NCBI GenBank assembly: GCA_040766585.1
Contig: JAXGQE010000005.1
Span: forward strand, 162,896 to 226,895
Origin: JAXGQE01 sp040766585
GTDB taxonomy: Bacteria; Bacillota; SLNR01
Direction: 5' to 3'
DNA: 64,000 bases
The position numbers and the translations under genes are program-made. The notes under the pieces were generated by a model. The model was not told the origin of the DNA. It worked only from the letters and a program-made list of their open reading frames with translations, and did no database searches. This document shows, in pieces, positions 52,600 through 61,521 of this stretch; position 1 is the stretch's first letter; the number at the start of each line of letters is the position of its first letter.

Positions 52600-54201
52600 A
52601 TGTTTGATTGGATCATCAAGAATGGCTATATCATTGATGGCAGCGGTTTGGCGGGTTATCCGGGAGATGTTGCTGTGCTTGGGGACCGAATTGCAGCCGT
52701 AGGGGATCTGGAAAATGCAGAGGCACATCAAGTTATCAACGCAGACGGATGTGTTATTGCGCCGGGGTTTATTGATATTCATTCCCATTCGGACCCGACA
52801 ATTTTGGCCAATCCCCGGGTGGAGAGCAAAGTCCGGCAGGGAATTACCACTGAGGTAACCGGCCAGTGCGGGTCTTCGGCTGCGCCCATTTCCGGCCAGG
52901 GCATTCAGCACGCCAAAGAAAATTACGCCAAGTATGGAGTTACCCCTTCCTGGAACACCGTTGCAGAGTACCGAGAATATGTGGAAAAGCAGGGTGTGGC
53001 CGTGAACCAGGCTCTTCTGATCGGTCTGGGAACGCTGCGGATCAATGCCATGGGTCATTCGGATCGGGAGCCTGATTCAGAAGAGATAGCATCTATGCAG
53101 GCTATGGTACGTGAAGCGATGGATGATGGTGCTTTCGGTGTGTCCAGCGGATTGATCTATCCACCGGGCTGTTTTTCATCCACCAACGAGCTGGTTGAAC
53201 TGGCGAAAGCAGCAGCAGAAAAGAATGGGATGTATGTCAGTCACATTCGCGGTGAAAGTGATACCCTGATCCAATCGGTTCAGGAAGCCATAGATATTGG
53301 TAAGAAGTCAGGTGCCGCTGTGCACATTTCCCATCATAAAGCAGCCGGGAAAAAAAACTGGGGTGATGTGCAGAAGACCCTTCGTATGATGGAAGAAGCC
53401 CAGTGCGATGGTCTGAATATTGGATTTGATGTATACCCCTATGTGGCTGGAAATACATCCATTACTGCTGTGATTCCAGCCTGGGCTCATGACGGGGGAC
53501 GGGAAGCCCTTCTGGAACGACTTAGGGATCCTGAAATACGAATGCGCCTGACCGATGAGATGAAAAACGGGATACCGGGATGGGAAAATTTTGCCGGAGC
53601 CGCCGGTTGGGAAAATATCTTGATCGGACGCGTAGAATCCGAAAGCAATCAGGATTTGGAGGGAATCACGGTTGCAGAAGCGGCTGTACGCAGGGGTAAG
53701 ACCCCGGAAGATACGGTGTATGATCTGATTCTGGAAGAGAACGGCGAAACGGTTTCCATCGTTCTGTTTTTAATGTGTGAAGAAGATGTGGAAAGGGTAC
53801 TGTCTCATCGATTGGCGACAGTAGGATCGGATTCGGGGGCGGCTGCACCATACGGAATACTAAGCAAGGGTAAGCCCCATCCACGGACCTATGGAACATT
53901 CCCGCGTGTATTGGGGCAGTATGTGCGAGGGCGTCGAATCATGTCACTGCCGGAGGCCATCCGCAAGATGACCGGTGCATCGGCAGAGCGCATGGGAATC
54001 CGAAATCGCGGACTGATTCGTCCCGGTTATTTTGCGGATCTGGTGGTTTTCGATCCGGAAACTGTGGCGGATCGGGCCACATTTTCCAATCCGCATCAGT
54101 ATCCGGTGGGAATCGAATATGTAATAGTGAATGGTATTCCAGTCATTGAGCAGGGAGAACACACAGGAGCCCTGCCTGGAAAAGTTCTGTCAAAAATCTA
54201 A
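52600..54201 (+). CDS. N-acyl-D-amino-acid deacylase
   Basis: A 533-residue amidohydrolase that removes an acyl group from an N-acyl-D-amino acid, giving the D-amino acid and a fatty or carboxylic acid. Metal-binding motif GFIDIHSHSDPT (near residues 60-71) and later VSHIRGE, VHISHHK and GSDSGAAAPYG match the D-aminoacylase subfamily. ATG 52600 follows GGAGAGGAGAGAAACCC. It lies 34 bp after the SucD-like gene, so all four genes probably work together. Confidence 0.88.
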   Translation: MFDWIIKNGYIIDGSGLAGYPGDVAVLGDRIAAVGDLENAEAHQVINADGCVIAPGFIDIHSHSDPTILANPRVESKVRQGITTEVTGQCGSSAAPISGQGIQHAKENYAKYGVTPSWNTVAEYREYVEKQGVAVNQALLIGLGTLRINAMGHSDREPDSEEIASMQAMVREAMDDGAFGVSSGLIYPPGCFSSTNELVELAKAAAEKNGMYVSHIRGESDTLIQSVQEAIDIGKKSGAAVHISHHKAAGKKNWGDVQKTLRMMEEAQCDGLNIGFDVYPYVAGNTSITAVIPAWAHDGGREALLERLRDPEIRMRLTDEMKNGIPGWENFAGAAGWENILIGRVESESNQDLEGITVAEAAVRRGKTPEDTVYDLILEENGETVSIVLFLMCEEDVERVLSHRLATVGSDSGAAAPYGILSKGKPHPRTYGTFPRVLGQYVRGRRIMSLPEAIRKMTGASAERMGIRNRGLIRPGYFADLVVFDPETVADRATFSNPHQYPVGIEYVIVNGIPVIEQGEHTGALPGKVLSKI

Positions 54202-54233
54202 AGATTTGAAGGTACGTTATTTGCATCCGGGCA

Positions 54234-54262
54234 TTGACAGGAAGGTAGTGGACCACTATAAT
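54234..54262 (+). promoter_or_regulatory. Promoter of ylxM-ffh
   Basis: A perfect TTGACA (54234-54239), 17-bp spacer and perfect TATAAT (54257-54262). It is one of the strongest promoters in the window. Confidence 0.9.
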
Positions 54263-54264
54263 AT

Positions 54265-54292
54265 CCCTGTAAAGCATTTTACCTTTACAGGG
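54265..54292 (+). promoter_or_regulatory. Inverted repeat over the ylxM transcription start and ribosome site
   Basis: CCCTGTAAA (54265-54273) and TTTACAGGG (54284-54292) are a perfect 9-bp inverted repeat. It begins 3 bp after the -10. The right arm carries the AGGG used as the ribosome site, so it may be an operator or an RNA hairpin that hides the site. Confidence 0.6.
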
Positions 54293-54301
54293 ATGATTCA
54301 C

Positions 54302-54685
54302 GTGTTGGACAAAACAGTGCAAATGATTCAACTGTATGACTGGTATGCTCCCTTGCTGACTGAAAAACAGCGGGATGTATTTGAGTTGTACTATCACAAT
54401 GATCTTTCTCTGGCGGAAATTGCGCTGGAACTGAATGTGTCCCGACCGGCAGTGCACGATATTCTGGTCCGAACGGAAAACGTACTGAAGAAATATGAAG
54501 AAGCACTGCATCTGGCTCATCGTTTTTCGGATTTTTCTCTTCTTGCCCAAGAGGCTTTTCGAAGGATCGAGAATAGCCAGGATGGCCAATGCGAATACAA
54601 TGAAACCGGACAACCGTCTTTGAGATTTCTGCTGCAGGAGATGGTTAATATCTGGATGAAGGAAGACACCGAGGAGGGTGTATGA
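54302..54685 (+). CDS. ylxM: YlxM family helix-turn-helix protein (SRP partner)
   Basis: A 127-residue UPF0122 protein that in relatives binds SRP RNA or ffh and modulates SRP function. It starts VLDKTVQMIQLYDWYAPLLT and has a DNA-binding-like helix-turn-helix LSLAEIALELNVSRPAVHDIL. GTG 54302 fits the family length and lies after an AGGGATGATTCAC; ATG 54293 is an alternative. It overlaps the start of ffh. Confidence 0.92.
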   Translation: MLDKTVQMIQLYDWYAPLLTEKQRDVFELYYHNDLSLAEIALELNVSRPAVHDILVRTENVLKKYEEALHLAHRFSDFSLLAQEAFRRIENSQDGQCEYNETGQPSLRFLLQEMVNIWMKEDTEEGV

Positions 54686-56025
54686 TGTTTCAAGGCTTAG
54701 CAGATCGGCTTCAGGAAACACTTCAGCGACTGCGGGGACGCGGTCGATTAACCGAACAAGATGTAAGCGAAGCTCTTCGAGAAGTGCGAATGGCGCTTCT
54801 GGAAGCGGATGTGAATTTTTCAGTGGCCAAGGACTTTATCGCCCGGATTCGTCAGCGCGCTGTCGGCCAGGAGGTCCTGACCAGCCTGACACCGGGACAG
54901 CAGGTAGTGAAGATAGTCCATGAAGAATTGACTGAACTGCTGGGCGGTGCGGAAAGCAAAATTGTAACGGCTGCTTCTCCCCCGACTATCGTGATGCTGG
55001 TGGGGCTGCAGGGTTCAGGGAAAACAACAACAGCTGGGAAACTGGCGCTTTTATTGAGAAAACAAGGCAAGAAACCGCTGCTGGCTGCTGCCGATATCTA
55101 CCGGCCTGCCGCCGTCAAACAGTTGTCTGTTTTGGGGGAACAGCTGGACATCCCTGTCTTTACTCTGGGAACTGCTGTATCGCCTCTGGATATTGTGAAA
55201 GGGGCTCGCGAACATGCAGGGCGCTACGGGCGAGACATTGTCATTATCGATACGGCTGGGCGGCTCCATATAGACGATACGCTGATGGCTGAACTGCAGG
55301 AAATCCAGAATGTGGTGCACCCCCATGAAATACTTCTGGTAGTGGATGCCATGACTGGGCAGGATGCGGTAACCATTGCTCAGAGTTTTCACGATGCATT
55401 GGGTATCGATGGACTGATTATGACCAAGATGGATGGGGATACCCGCGGTGGTGCTGCATTATCGGTTAAATCTGTCACAGGAAAGCCCATTAAGTTCGCC
55501 GGTACGGGGGAAAAGCTGGATGCATTTGAAGTGTTTCACCCGGAGCGGGTGGCATCCCGGATACTGGGTATGGGCGATATGCTCACTCTCATCGAAAAGG
55601 CCCAGAGTACCGTTGATGTTAACAAAGCCCGGGAAATGGAAAAAAGAATGCGTTCGGTGGATTTTTCTCTGGACGATTTCCTGGAACAATTGAAACAAGT
55701 GAAGAATATGGGGCCTATTGATCAGCTGATGGGAATGATCCCGGGTATGAGTAAACTGCAGAAAAACCAGGGATTGGCTGTGGATGAAAAAGAGATGGGG
55801 AAAGTGGAAGCGATTATCTATTCGATGACTCCAGCAGAAAGAAAGAATCCGGCCATGATCGACGGAAGCAGAAGGCGCAGGATCGCTCGGGGCAGCGGAA
55901 CATCCGTGCAGGATGTGAATCGACTTCTGAAGCAATTTGACGGGATGAAGAAAATGATCCGGCAATTTGGAGGGCAAGGGAAAAAAGGAAAAGGGATGGA
56001 TAAGAATATCCCATTTATGCGATAA
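54685..56025 (+). CDS. ffh: Signal recognition particle protein Ffh
   Basis: GTPase subunit of SRP that binds signal peptides and 4.5S RNA. The 446-residue protein has the NG domain GLQGSGKTTTAGKLA, DTAGRLHID and TKMDGDTRGG. The methionine-rich M domain (about 300-446) has MGPIDQLMGMIPGMSKL and SRRRRIARGSG for the RNA. ATG 54685 follows GAGGAGGGTGTATG; an ATG one codon earlier is possible. Confidence 0.97.
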   Translation: MFQGLADRLQETLQRLRGRGRLTEQDVSEALREVRMALLEADVNFSVAKDFIARIRQRAVGQEVLTSLTPGQQVVKIVHEELTELLGGAESKIVTAASPPTIVMLVGLQGSGKTTTAGKLALLLRKQGKKPLLAAADIYRPAAVKQLSVLGEQLDIPVFTLGTAVSPLDIVKGAREHAGRYGRDIVIIDTAGRLHIDDTLMAELQEIQNVVHPHEILLVVDAMTGQDAVTIAQSFHDALGIDGLIMTKMDGDTRGGAALSVKSVTGKPIKFAGTGEKLDAFEVFHPERVASRILGMGDMLTLIEKAQSTVDVNKAREMEKRMRSVDFSLDDFLEQLKQVKNMGPIDQLMGMIPGMSKLQKNQGLAVDEKEMGKVEAIIYSMTPAERKNPAMIDGSRRRRIARGSGTSVQDVNRLLKQFDGMKKMIRQFGGQGKKGKGMDKNIPFMR

Positions 56026-56055
56026 ATCGGATTGAAGTCGAAAGGAGGTGAAACC

Positions 56056-56322
56056 ATGGCAGTAAGGATTCGTTTAAAAAGAACCGGCGCGAAAAAGGCC
56101 CCTCATTACCGGGTGGTTGTGGCGGATTCTCGTTCACCGCGAGATGGCCGTTTTATCGAAGAGCTGGGGTACTACAATCCGGTAGCTGATCCGGCAGTCA
56201 TTCAAATTGATGCGGAAAAGGCCGTGGACTGGTTGAAAAAAGGGGCTCAGCCTTCTGATACAGTTCGAACCCTGTTCAAGAAAGTGGGAATTGGAGCTCA
56301 AAAAACGGAAGAAGACAGTTAA
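56056..56322 (+). CDS. rpsP: 30S ribosomal protein S16
   Basis: An 88-residue small-subunit protein beginning MAVRIRLKRTGAKKAPHYRVVV. ATG 56056 follows GAAAGGAGGTGAAACC. The ffh-rpsP-khpA-rimM-trmD-rplS order is the standard conserved operon. Confidence 0.96.
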   Translation: MAVRIRLKRTGAKKAPHYRVVVADSRSPRDGRFIEELGYYNPVADPAVIQIDAEKAVDWLKKGAQPSDTVRTLFKKVGIGAQKTEEDS

Positions 56323-56351
56323 AATGCCGGTAGAGGTCAGGAGGTGTGATC

Positions 56352-56588
56352 ATGGAGAAGTTGGTGGAGATGATTGCCAAATCTCTTGTTGATCATCCAG
56401 ACAAAGTGACAGTTGCACAGGAAGAGGATATCCGAAGCATCACCCTTAAACTCAGGGTGGCGCAGGAGGATATGGGTAAGGTCATCGGGAAGCAGGGGCG
56501 AATCGCCAAAGCAATCCGTACGGTTGTCAATGCTGCCGGAACCAAGACCAACAAAAGAATCCTAGTCGACATTGATAGCGAAGAATAG
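56352..56588 (+). CDS. khpA: KH-domain RNA-binding protein KhpA
   Basis: A 78-residue RNA-binding protein with a single KH domain; the GKQGRIAKAIRT loop is the type motif GxxGxxxxAI. ATG 56352 follows CAGGAGGTGTGATC. KhpA with KhpB affects small RNA and cell-size control in other Bacillota. Confidence 0.93.
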   Translation: MEKLVEMIAKSLVDHPDKVTVAQEEDIRSITLKLRVAQEDMGKVIGKQGRIAKAIRTVVNAAGTKTNKRILVDIDSEE

Positions 56589-56626
56589 ACTTGTCGAACG
56601 GAGAAACAAGAAGGCAGGGGGAAGGC

Positions 56627-57139
56627 ATGGCCGATATAACCCTCACCATCGGACAAGTTACTGCACCTTGGGGAAACAAGGGTGAAGTGAAAGTTTTTGT
56701 ACTTACAGATTTCCCGGACCGGTTTTCACAGCTGGAAAAGGTCGTATGGGTCCGAAGCGGTAAGAGAAAAGACTTAACGATTGAAAGGACCCGCAGCCAC
56801 AAAGGCCTGGTACTTGTCAAGTTTTCAGGGGTAGATGACATCAATGCAGCCAATGAATTGCGGGAAGGCTATCTCTACATCACAGATGAGGACACGATAA
56901 AGCTGCCTGAAGGCCATTACTATTTTCACGAAATCATCGGTATGAGCGTTTTTACACCCAGCGGTGAAAAGATCGGTGTCATCCGGGAAGTATTGAAGAC
57001 AGGAAGCAATGATGTGTATGTGGTCCAGAGAGATCAAGAACAAGCGGATCTGCTGCTGCCGGCATTGAAGAGCGTAATCATTTCAATCGATCCGGAAAGC
57101 AAAAGAATGGAAGCTGTAGTACCGGAAGGACTGGATTAG
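56627..57139 (+). CDS. rimM: Ribosome maturation factor RimM
   Basis: Assists 30S assembly, binding S19. The 170-residue protein has the N-terminal domain TIGQVTAPWGNKGEVKV and the PRC-like C-terminal domain (GHYYFHEIIGMSV...DVYVVQ...LLPALKSVI). ATG 56627 follows AGGGGGAAGGC; an earlier frame start at 56591 is weak. It sits just before trmD. Confidence 0.95.
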   Translation: MADITLTIGQVTAPWGNKGEVKVFVLTDFPDRFSQLEKVVWVRSGKRKDLTIERTRSHKGLVLVKFSGVDDINAANELREGYLYITDEDTIKLPEGHYYFHEIIGMSVFTPSGEKIGVIREVLKTGSNDVYVVQRDQEQADLLLPALKSVIISIDPESKRMEAVVPEGLD

Positions 57140-57168
57140 CAGATCCCGGGCAGGGAGCAAAGATTAGT

Positions 57169-57909
57169 ATGCGAATGGATATTCTTACGATTTTCCCGGA
57201 TATGTTCACAGGCCCTTTTTCGGAAAGCATGATACAGAAAGCCCAGGAAAAAGGGTTGATCCAGATCAGGATCACGGATATCCGCAACTACGCATCCGAT
57301 CGGCACCAGACAGTGGATGACTATCCATTTGGCGGAGGAGCCGGAATGCTGATGAAACCCGAGCCCATATTCGAGGCGGTTGATGATATCTGCAGTGAAA
57401 TTCAGAATCCGGAAGAAAAACCCCATATCGTTATGCTATGCCCACAGGGGGAAGCGTTTCACCAGCGCAAAGCAGAATCACTGGCTCTAAAAAAGCATCT
57501 GATTCTGATATGCGGCCATTATGAGGGCATCGACGAACGTGTGCGCATGCATCTGGTGGATGACGAAATATCCATCGGCGATTATGTGCTGACTGGCGGT
57601 GAACTGCCGGCTATGGTGATTGTGGATGCTGTTTCGCGCCTTGTTCCCGGTGTGCTTGGCTCATCTCAATCTGCTTTACAGGAATCTTTCTCCGAAGATC
57701 TGTTGGATTATCCACAGTTTACTAGACCCAGAGAGTTTCGGGGATTGTCCGTGCCGGATGTTTTGCTGTCCGGGGATCACGAGAGAATCAGGCTCTGGAG
57801 ACGAAAAGAAGCAATTCGGAAAACATGGAAAAGGCGCCCCGATTTACTCCGGATCGATCAGATGTCGGATGAAGACAGAAAGCTTTTTCAGGAGATTACC
57901 AATGAGTAA
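57169..57909 (+). CDS. trmD: tRNA (guanine37-N1)-methyltransferase
   Basis: Methylates G37 to prevent frameshifting. The 246-residue SPOUT enzyme has FGGGAGMLMKPEPIF, CGHYEGIDER and the knot motif SIGDYVLTGGELPAM. ATG 57169 follows CAGGGAGCAAAGATTAGT. It is followed by rplS after a 99-bp leader. Confidence 0.96.
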   Translation: MRMDILTIFPDMFTGPFSESMIQKAQEKGLIQIRITDIRNYASDRHQTVDDYPFGGGAGMLMKPEPIFEAVDDICSEIQNPEEKPHIVMLCPQGEAFHQRKAESLALKKHLILICGHYEGIDERVRMHLVDDEISIGDYVLTGGELPAMVIVDAVSRLVPGVLGSSQSALQESFSEDLLDYPQFTRPREFRGLSVPDVLLSGDHERIRLWRRKEAIRKTWKRRPDLLRIDQMSDEDRKLFQEITNE

Positions 57910-58008
57910 AGAGACACTTTTCGATACTGGCTGGATTACAGAGAGTAGAATCACAGTGAAGCCTATAGAGTTTGGCCAGAAACAATCGTTTGGAAAGGAG
58001 GAAATACC

Positions 58009-58350
58009 ATGGATATGATTCGCATACTGGAACAGGAGCAGATGAAAGCCGATCTTCCTGAATTCAGACCGGGAGATAGCGTCAAAGTACATGTGAAGGT
58101 TGTAGAAGGCGCTCGGGAAAGAATCCAGATTTTTCAGGGTGTTGTGATCAAACGCCGCGGTGGCGGTGTCACAGAAACATTCACAGTTCGTCGTATATCG
58201 TCCGGGATTGGTGTTGAGAGAACTTTCCCGGTGCATTCACCTCGCATAGAGCGGATTGAAGTCGTGAAACGAGGTGCTGTTCGACGCGCAAAATTGTATT
58301 ATCTGCGCAATCTGACAGGTAAGGCAGCAAGAATCAAAGAAAAAAGATAA
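58009..58350 (+). CDS. rplS: 50S ribosomal protein L19
   Basis: A 113-residue large-subunit protein with FRPGDSVKVHVKV, FQGVVIKRRGGG and the basic tail KLYYLRN. ATG 58009 follows GAAAGGAGGAAATACC. The 99 bp before it contain no other gene I can see and may be a leader. Confidence 0.96.
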   Translation: MDMIRILEQEQMKADLPEFRPGDSVKVHVKVVEGARERIQIFQGVVIKRRGGGVTETFTVRRISSGIGVERTFPVHSPRIERIEVVKRGAVRRAKLYYLRNLTGKAARIKEKR

Positions 58351-58366
58351 CATGCCTGATGTACGT

Positions 58367-58402
58367 ACAGTGGGGGACTTAGGTCCCCTGTTCTGTCTTT
58401 TT
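58367..58402 (+). terminator. Terminator after rplS
   Basis: GGGGAC (58373-58378) pairs with GTCCCC (58383-58388), flanked by further weak pairing, then CTTTTT. It ends the ylxM-rplS operon. Confidence 0.8.
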
Positions 58403-58440
58403 CAATCGGAATCCTTAAGCAGAAAAGAGGGTATGGTTCC

Positions 58441-58965
58441 ATGACCGGTAATTCAGGAAGAATGTTTCGTGAGATTCTGGAAACGGTTCTGATAGCTTTG
58501 ATACTGGCATTTTTGGTCCGAACATTTGTGGTAGAATCCTTCCTTGTGGACGGGCGGTCAATGAACACGACTCTGGTTCACCATGAAAGAGTATTTGTCA
58601 ATAAACTGGCGTATCGAATTGGTTCCCCCCAGCGAGGCGACATTATTGTATTCCGCTACCCGAAAGATCCGAGCCGGGATTTCATCAAGCGAGTGATTGC
58701 AGTTCCAGGAGATGAAATTGAGATTCGAAATGGCGGTACTTTGTATATCAATGGAGAACGGGTGGAAGAACCGTATGTAAGCAGTCCGGATTCAAGGGGG
58801 TATATCCTTACCACCATTGAAGAGGGAGAATATTTTGTGATGGGGGACAACCGCAGCAACAGTGAAGACAGCCGGTTCTTCGGCATGGTTCCCATCGGGA
58901 ATATCAAAGGCAAGGCAATTATGGTTTATTGGCCGCTGGATCAGCTGCGGGTTCTAACGCATTGA
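58441..58965 (+). CDS. lepB: Signal peptidase I
   Basis: Cleaves signal peptides outside the membrane. The 174-residue protein has one N-terminal membrane helix (about 13-30). Catalytic Ser40 is in VDGRSMNTT and catalytic Lys83 in DFIKRVIAVPGD, followed by GDNRSNSEDSR. It starts at ATG 58441 behind AAGAGGGTATGGTTCC. It is followed by rbgA, the normal order. Confidence 0.95.
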   Translation: MTGNSGRMFREILETVLIALILAFLVRTFVVESFLVDGRSMNTTLVHHERVFVNKLAYRIGSPQRGDIIVFRYPKDPSRDFIKRVIAVPGDEIEIRNGGTLYINGERVEEPYVSSPDSRGYILTTIEEGEYFVMGDNRSNSEDSRFFGMVPIGNIKGKAIMVYWPLDQLRVLTH

Positions 58966-59002
58966 CTGAAGCCGGACGGACGACATAGATGAGGGGCGGT
59001 TT

Positions 59003-59899
59003 ATGAGGGCGGAACGATGGTATCCGGGTCATATGGTAAAAGCAAGGCGTACGGTACGTGAAAATTTGCAGAATGTCGATGTGGTCATTGAAGTCCTGGA
59101 TGCCCGTCTTCCACGCAGCAGCAGAAACCCTGACATTGATGAAGTCCTCAAAGGCAAGCCGCATGTGGTGGTGCTGAATAAGAAAGATCTGGCGGATGAT
59201 CGTGTGACCCAACAATGGGTCCGTTTTTTTGAAGAAAACGGGATTCCTGCGGCTGCTGTCAGTGCCAGCAAGAAACAAGGCATCAAAGAACTGCTTCAAT
59301 TGCTGAAACAAGCCGCTGCGGGCAGATACGAAAAAATGGCGGCACGGAAGAGGAAGCCTGGAGCGTTGAGAATTATGATTGTGGGGATTCCCAATGTGGG
59401 TAAATCCAAGCTGATTAATGCGCTGGCGCTGAAGAATGTGACTCGTACCGGGGATAAGCCGGGAGTAACCCGAGGCAAACAGTGGATCCACATCGACGAC
59501 CAACTGCTTCTCTTAGATACCCCGGGTATACTCTGGCCGCAGCATAAAGACCCGGAAGTGCAGCTCAAGCTGGATTTAATTGCCGCCATCGATACGAAAA
59601 GCATTGATCCTGAAAGCACTGTGGAAATCCTGCTGGGCTATCTGAGCCATGAAGAATTGAAACAGGTATGCCGATACCTGACTATCTCCGAGAACCTGGA
59701 GAATCCAGCTCAGGTTATTGAGGAAGTTGCCAGGGTCAGAGGGTTTTTAATGACTGGCGGAAAAGCTGATCGAAGCAAAGCGGCAACCCACATTCTGAGA
59801 GCATTTCAGACAGGGAAAGCCGGGCGGTATACACTGGAAAAACCCGATGAGCTGACAGCAGAAGATCGGGAGGCTTTGGGTGATGAACATGAAATATAA
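59003..59899 (+). CDS. rbgA: Ribosome biogenesis GTPase RbgA (YlqF)
   Basis: Circularly permuted GTPase needed for 50S assembly. The 298-residue protein begins MRAERWYPGHMVKARR and has LNKKDLAD (G4), GIPNVGKSKLINAL (P loop) and DTPGILWP. ATG 59003 follows GAGGGGCGGTTT. It overlaps rnhB. Confidence 0.95.
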   Translation: MRAERWYPGHMVKARRTVRENLQNVDVVIEVLDARLPRSSRNPDIDEVLKGKPHVVVLNKKDLADDRVTQQWVRFFEENGIPAAAVSASKKQGIKELLQLLKQAAAGRYEKMAARKRKPGALRIMIVGIPNVGKSKLINALALKNVTRTGDKPGVTRGKQWIHIDDQLLLLDTPGILWPQHKDPEVQLKLDLIAAIDTKSIDPESTVEILLGYLSHEELKQVCRYLTISENLENPAQVIEEVARVRGFLMTGGKADRSKAATHILRAFQTGKAGRYTLEKPDELTAEDREALGDEHEI

Positions 59900-60512
59900 C
59901 TCGGTTCCTGTGGTATGCGGAGTGGATGAAGTAGGCCGCGGGGCGGCGGCTGGGGATGTATTTGCAGCCGCATGTGTGCTTCCGGCACATTTTTCGATAC
60001 CCGTGCGTGACTCCAAAAAGCTCACAGCAAAACAGCGCGAGAGTATGTCTCAGCAGATTCAATCCTGTGCTGTTGCCTGGGCAATCGGACGGGCTACTCA
60101 ACATGAAATCGACACCATGAATATTCTGAAGGCATCGCTTCTGGCTATGGAACGGGCGGTCTTATCCCTCCAAATGGACCTGGATCTGATTTTGGTGGAT
60201 GGAAACTGGCCTTTGACGCTGAAATTTCCATGCCGCTGCATCATTGGCGGTGATGACTCGGAACCGGTGATCAGTGCAGCTTCCATCTTGGCCAAAGTAG
60301 AACGGGATGCCTATATGGTGGAACTGGATAGACTATATCCCGGGTATTCATTCGCGAAGAATAAAGGATATTTGACCCAAGAACACCGGGAGGCTCTGCG
60401 TACCATCGGTCCTTGCAAAGAGCACCGATTCAGTTATCGGCCGGTTCAAGAGGCGGCTGGCTGCGTATCTGGAATTTATTCTCCGACTTTATTTGAGAGG
60501 GAAACTAAATAG
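59883..60512 (+). CDS. rnhB: Ribonuclease HII
   Basis: Removes ribonucleotides from DNA and RNA primers. The 209-residue protein has the catalytic start CGVDEVGRGAAAGDVF, DSKKLTAKQRE and SAASILAKVERD. ATG 59883 is 16 bp inside the end of rbgA. The standard rbgA-rnhB overlap is seen. Confidence 0.94.
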   Translation: MNMKYNSVPVVCGVDEVGRGAAAGDVFAAACVLPAHFSIPVRDSKKLTAKQRESMSQQIQSCAVAWAIGRATQHEIDTMNILKASLLAMERAVLSLQMDLDLILVDGNWPLTLKFPCRCIIGGDDSEPVISAASILAKVERDAYMVELDRLYPGYSFAKNKGYLTQEHREALRTIGPCKEHRFSYRPVQEAAGCVSGIYSPTLFERETK

Positions 60513-60519
60513 CTGTGTG

Positions 60520-60549
60520 ATGCCAGAAGATGAAACCGGCTTCTGGCAT
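60520..60549 (+). terminator. Hairpin after rnhB
   Basis: ATGCCAGAAG (60520-60529) pairs perfectly with CTTCTGGCAT (60540-60549); there is no strong T tract. It probably separates rnhB from codY. Confidence 0.55.
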
Positions 60550-60585
60550 TCAACTATTCAATATTACAGAAAAATTTCCGTGTTT

Positions 60586-60615
60586 TTGGCAGGAGATCCG
60601 TCTATTTTGTAAAAT
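60586..60615 (+). promoter_or_regulatory. Possible codY promoter
   Basis: TTGGCA (60586-60591), an 18-bp spacer and TAAAAT (60610-60615). AT-rich DNA follows. The match is moderate. Confidence 0.4.
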
Positions 60616-60695
60616 ACTCCATTATAGTTAGAATAATTTTAATATTATGCACCAATAACTACAGCAGATCAACTACTACTATCGGGAGGTATACC

Positions 60696-61478
60696 ATGGA
60701 AACGCTGCTGGAGAGGGTAAGGAATATTGGCAAATTGATCCTCCGTTCGTACGGGGATCCCATGGATTTTAGTGAAACAGCGGCTATTATTGCCCAAGCC
60801 ATGAATGTGAATGTTTATTTGATTGATGCACAGGGGGAAATCCTGGGTGCATCCATTCTTGAAGAATATGACTGCAGTATTATGCAGGAGGTTTTGCAGG
60901 AAAAAGAGCCACTGCCCGAAGACATCCAGCAGAGATTAATGGAAGTAGAAGACACACTGACCAACGTACGAGAGGAGATTGACAGCTGTCTCTTTAAATC
61001 CAGTGTTACCTGTCCATATGAGTATCTGATCAGTACCTATATTCCCATCTATCTTCACGGGGAACGTCTGGGCACATTGGTCTTAACCAGCACAGAAAAA
61101 TCATTTAGTGAAGACGACTTGATTATTGCTGAATACGGTGCAACGGTATCCGGTATGGAAATGATTCGTTCAAGAATGGAACATGCAGAAGAAAATGAAC
61201 GAGCGTCAGCTGCAATTCAGTTGGTATTGAGGACCATTTCATATTCTGAACTGATTGCCATCGAAGCGGTTCTCCAGGAACTGAATGGAGAAGAAGGGGT
61301 TATCACGGCTGCCAAGGTTGCTGACCAGGCCGGTATAACCCGCTCGGTTATCGTCAATGCACTGCGGAAACTGGAGAGTGCAGGCATCATCAACTCCCGT
61401 TCATTGGGTATGAAAGGGACCTATGTGAAGATATTGAATGATCAACTCATTGGCGCAATCGAAGAACTGAGCAAATAA
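60696..61478 (+). CDS. codY: GTP- and BCAA-sensing global repressor CodY
   Basis: Represses stationary-phase and amino acid genes while GTP and branched-chain amino acids are abundant. The 260-residue protein has the N-terminal GAF ligand domain (about 1-155) and a C-terminal winged helix-turn-helix VADQAGITRSVIVNALRKLESAGII. ATG 60696 follows GGGAGGTATACC. xerC-hslVU, its common partners, are not here. Confidence 0.95.
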   Translation: METLLERVRNIGKLILRSYGDPMDFSETAAIIAQAMNVNVYLIDAQGEILGASILEEYDCSIMQEVLQEKEPLPEDIQQRLMEVEDTLTNVREEIDSCLFKSSVTCPYEYLISTYIPIYLHGERLGTLVLTSTEKSFSEDDLIIAEYGATVSGMEMIRSRMEHAEENERASAAIQLVLRTISYSELIAIEAVLQELNGEEGVITAAKVADQAGITRSVIVNALRKLESAGIINSRSLGMKGTYVKILNDQLIGAIEELSK

Positions 61479-61495
61479 AAGACCGAATCCTTGAT

Positions 61496-61519
61496 AAGAA
61501 GCTCATGCTTCTTTTTTTT
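61496..61519 (+). terminator. Terminator after codY
   Basis: AAGAAGC (61496-61502) pairs with GCTTCTT (61507-61513), a 4-base loop, then a T tract to 61519. The IS30 element begins 2 bp later. Confidence 0.85.
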
Positions 61520-61521
61520 GT

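Noticed and set aside
60561..60582. CodY-box-like AT-rich sequence upstream of codY
   Set aside because: It resembles only half of the AATTTTCWGAAAATT consensus; too weak to claim autoregulation.
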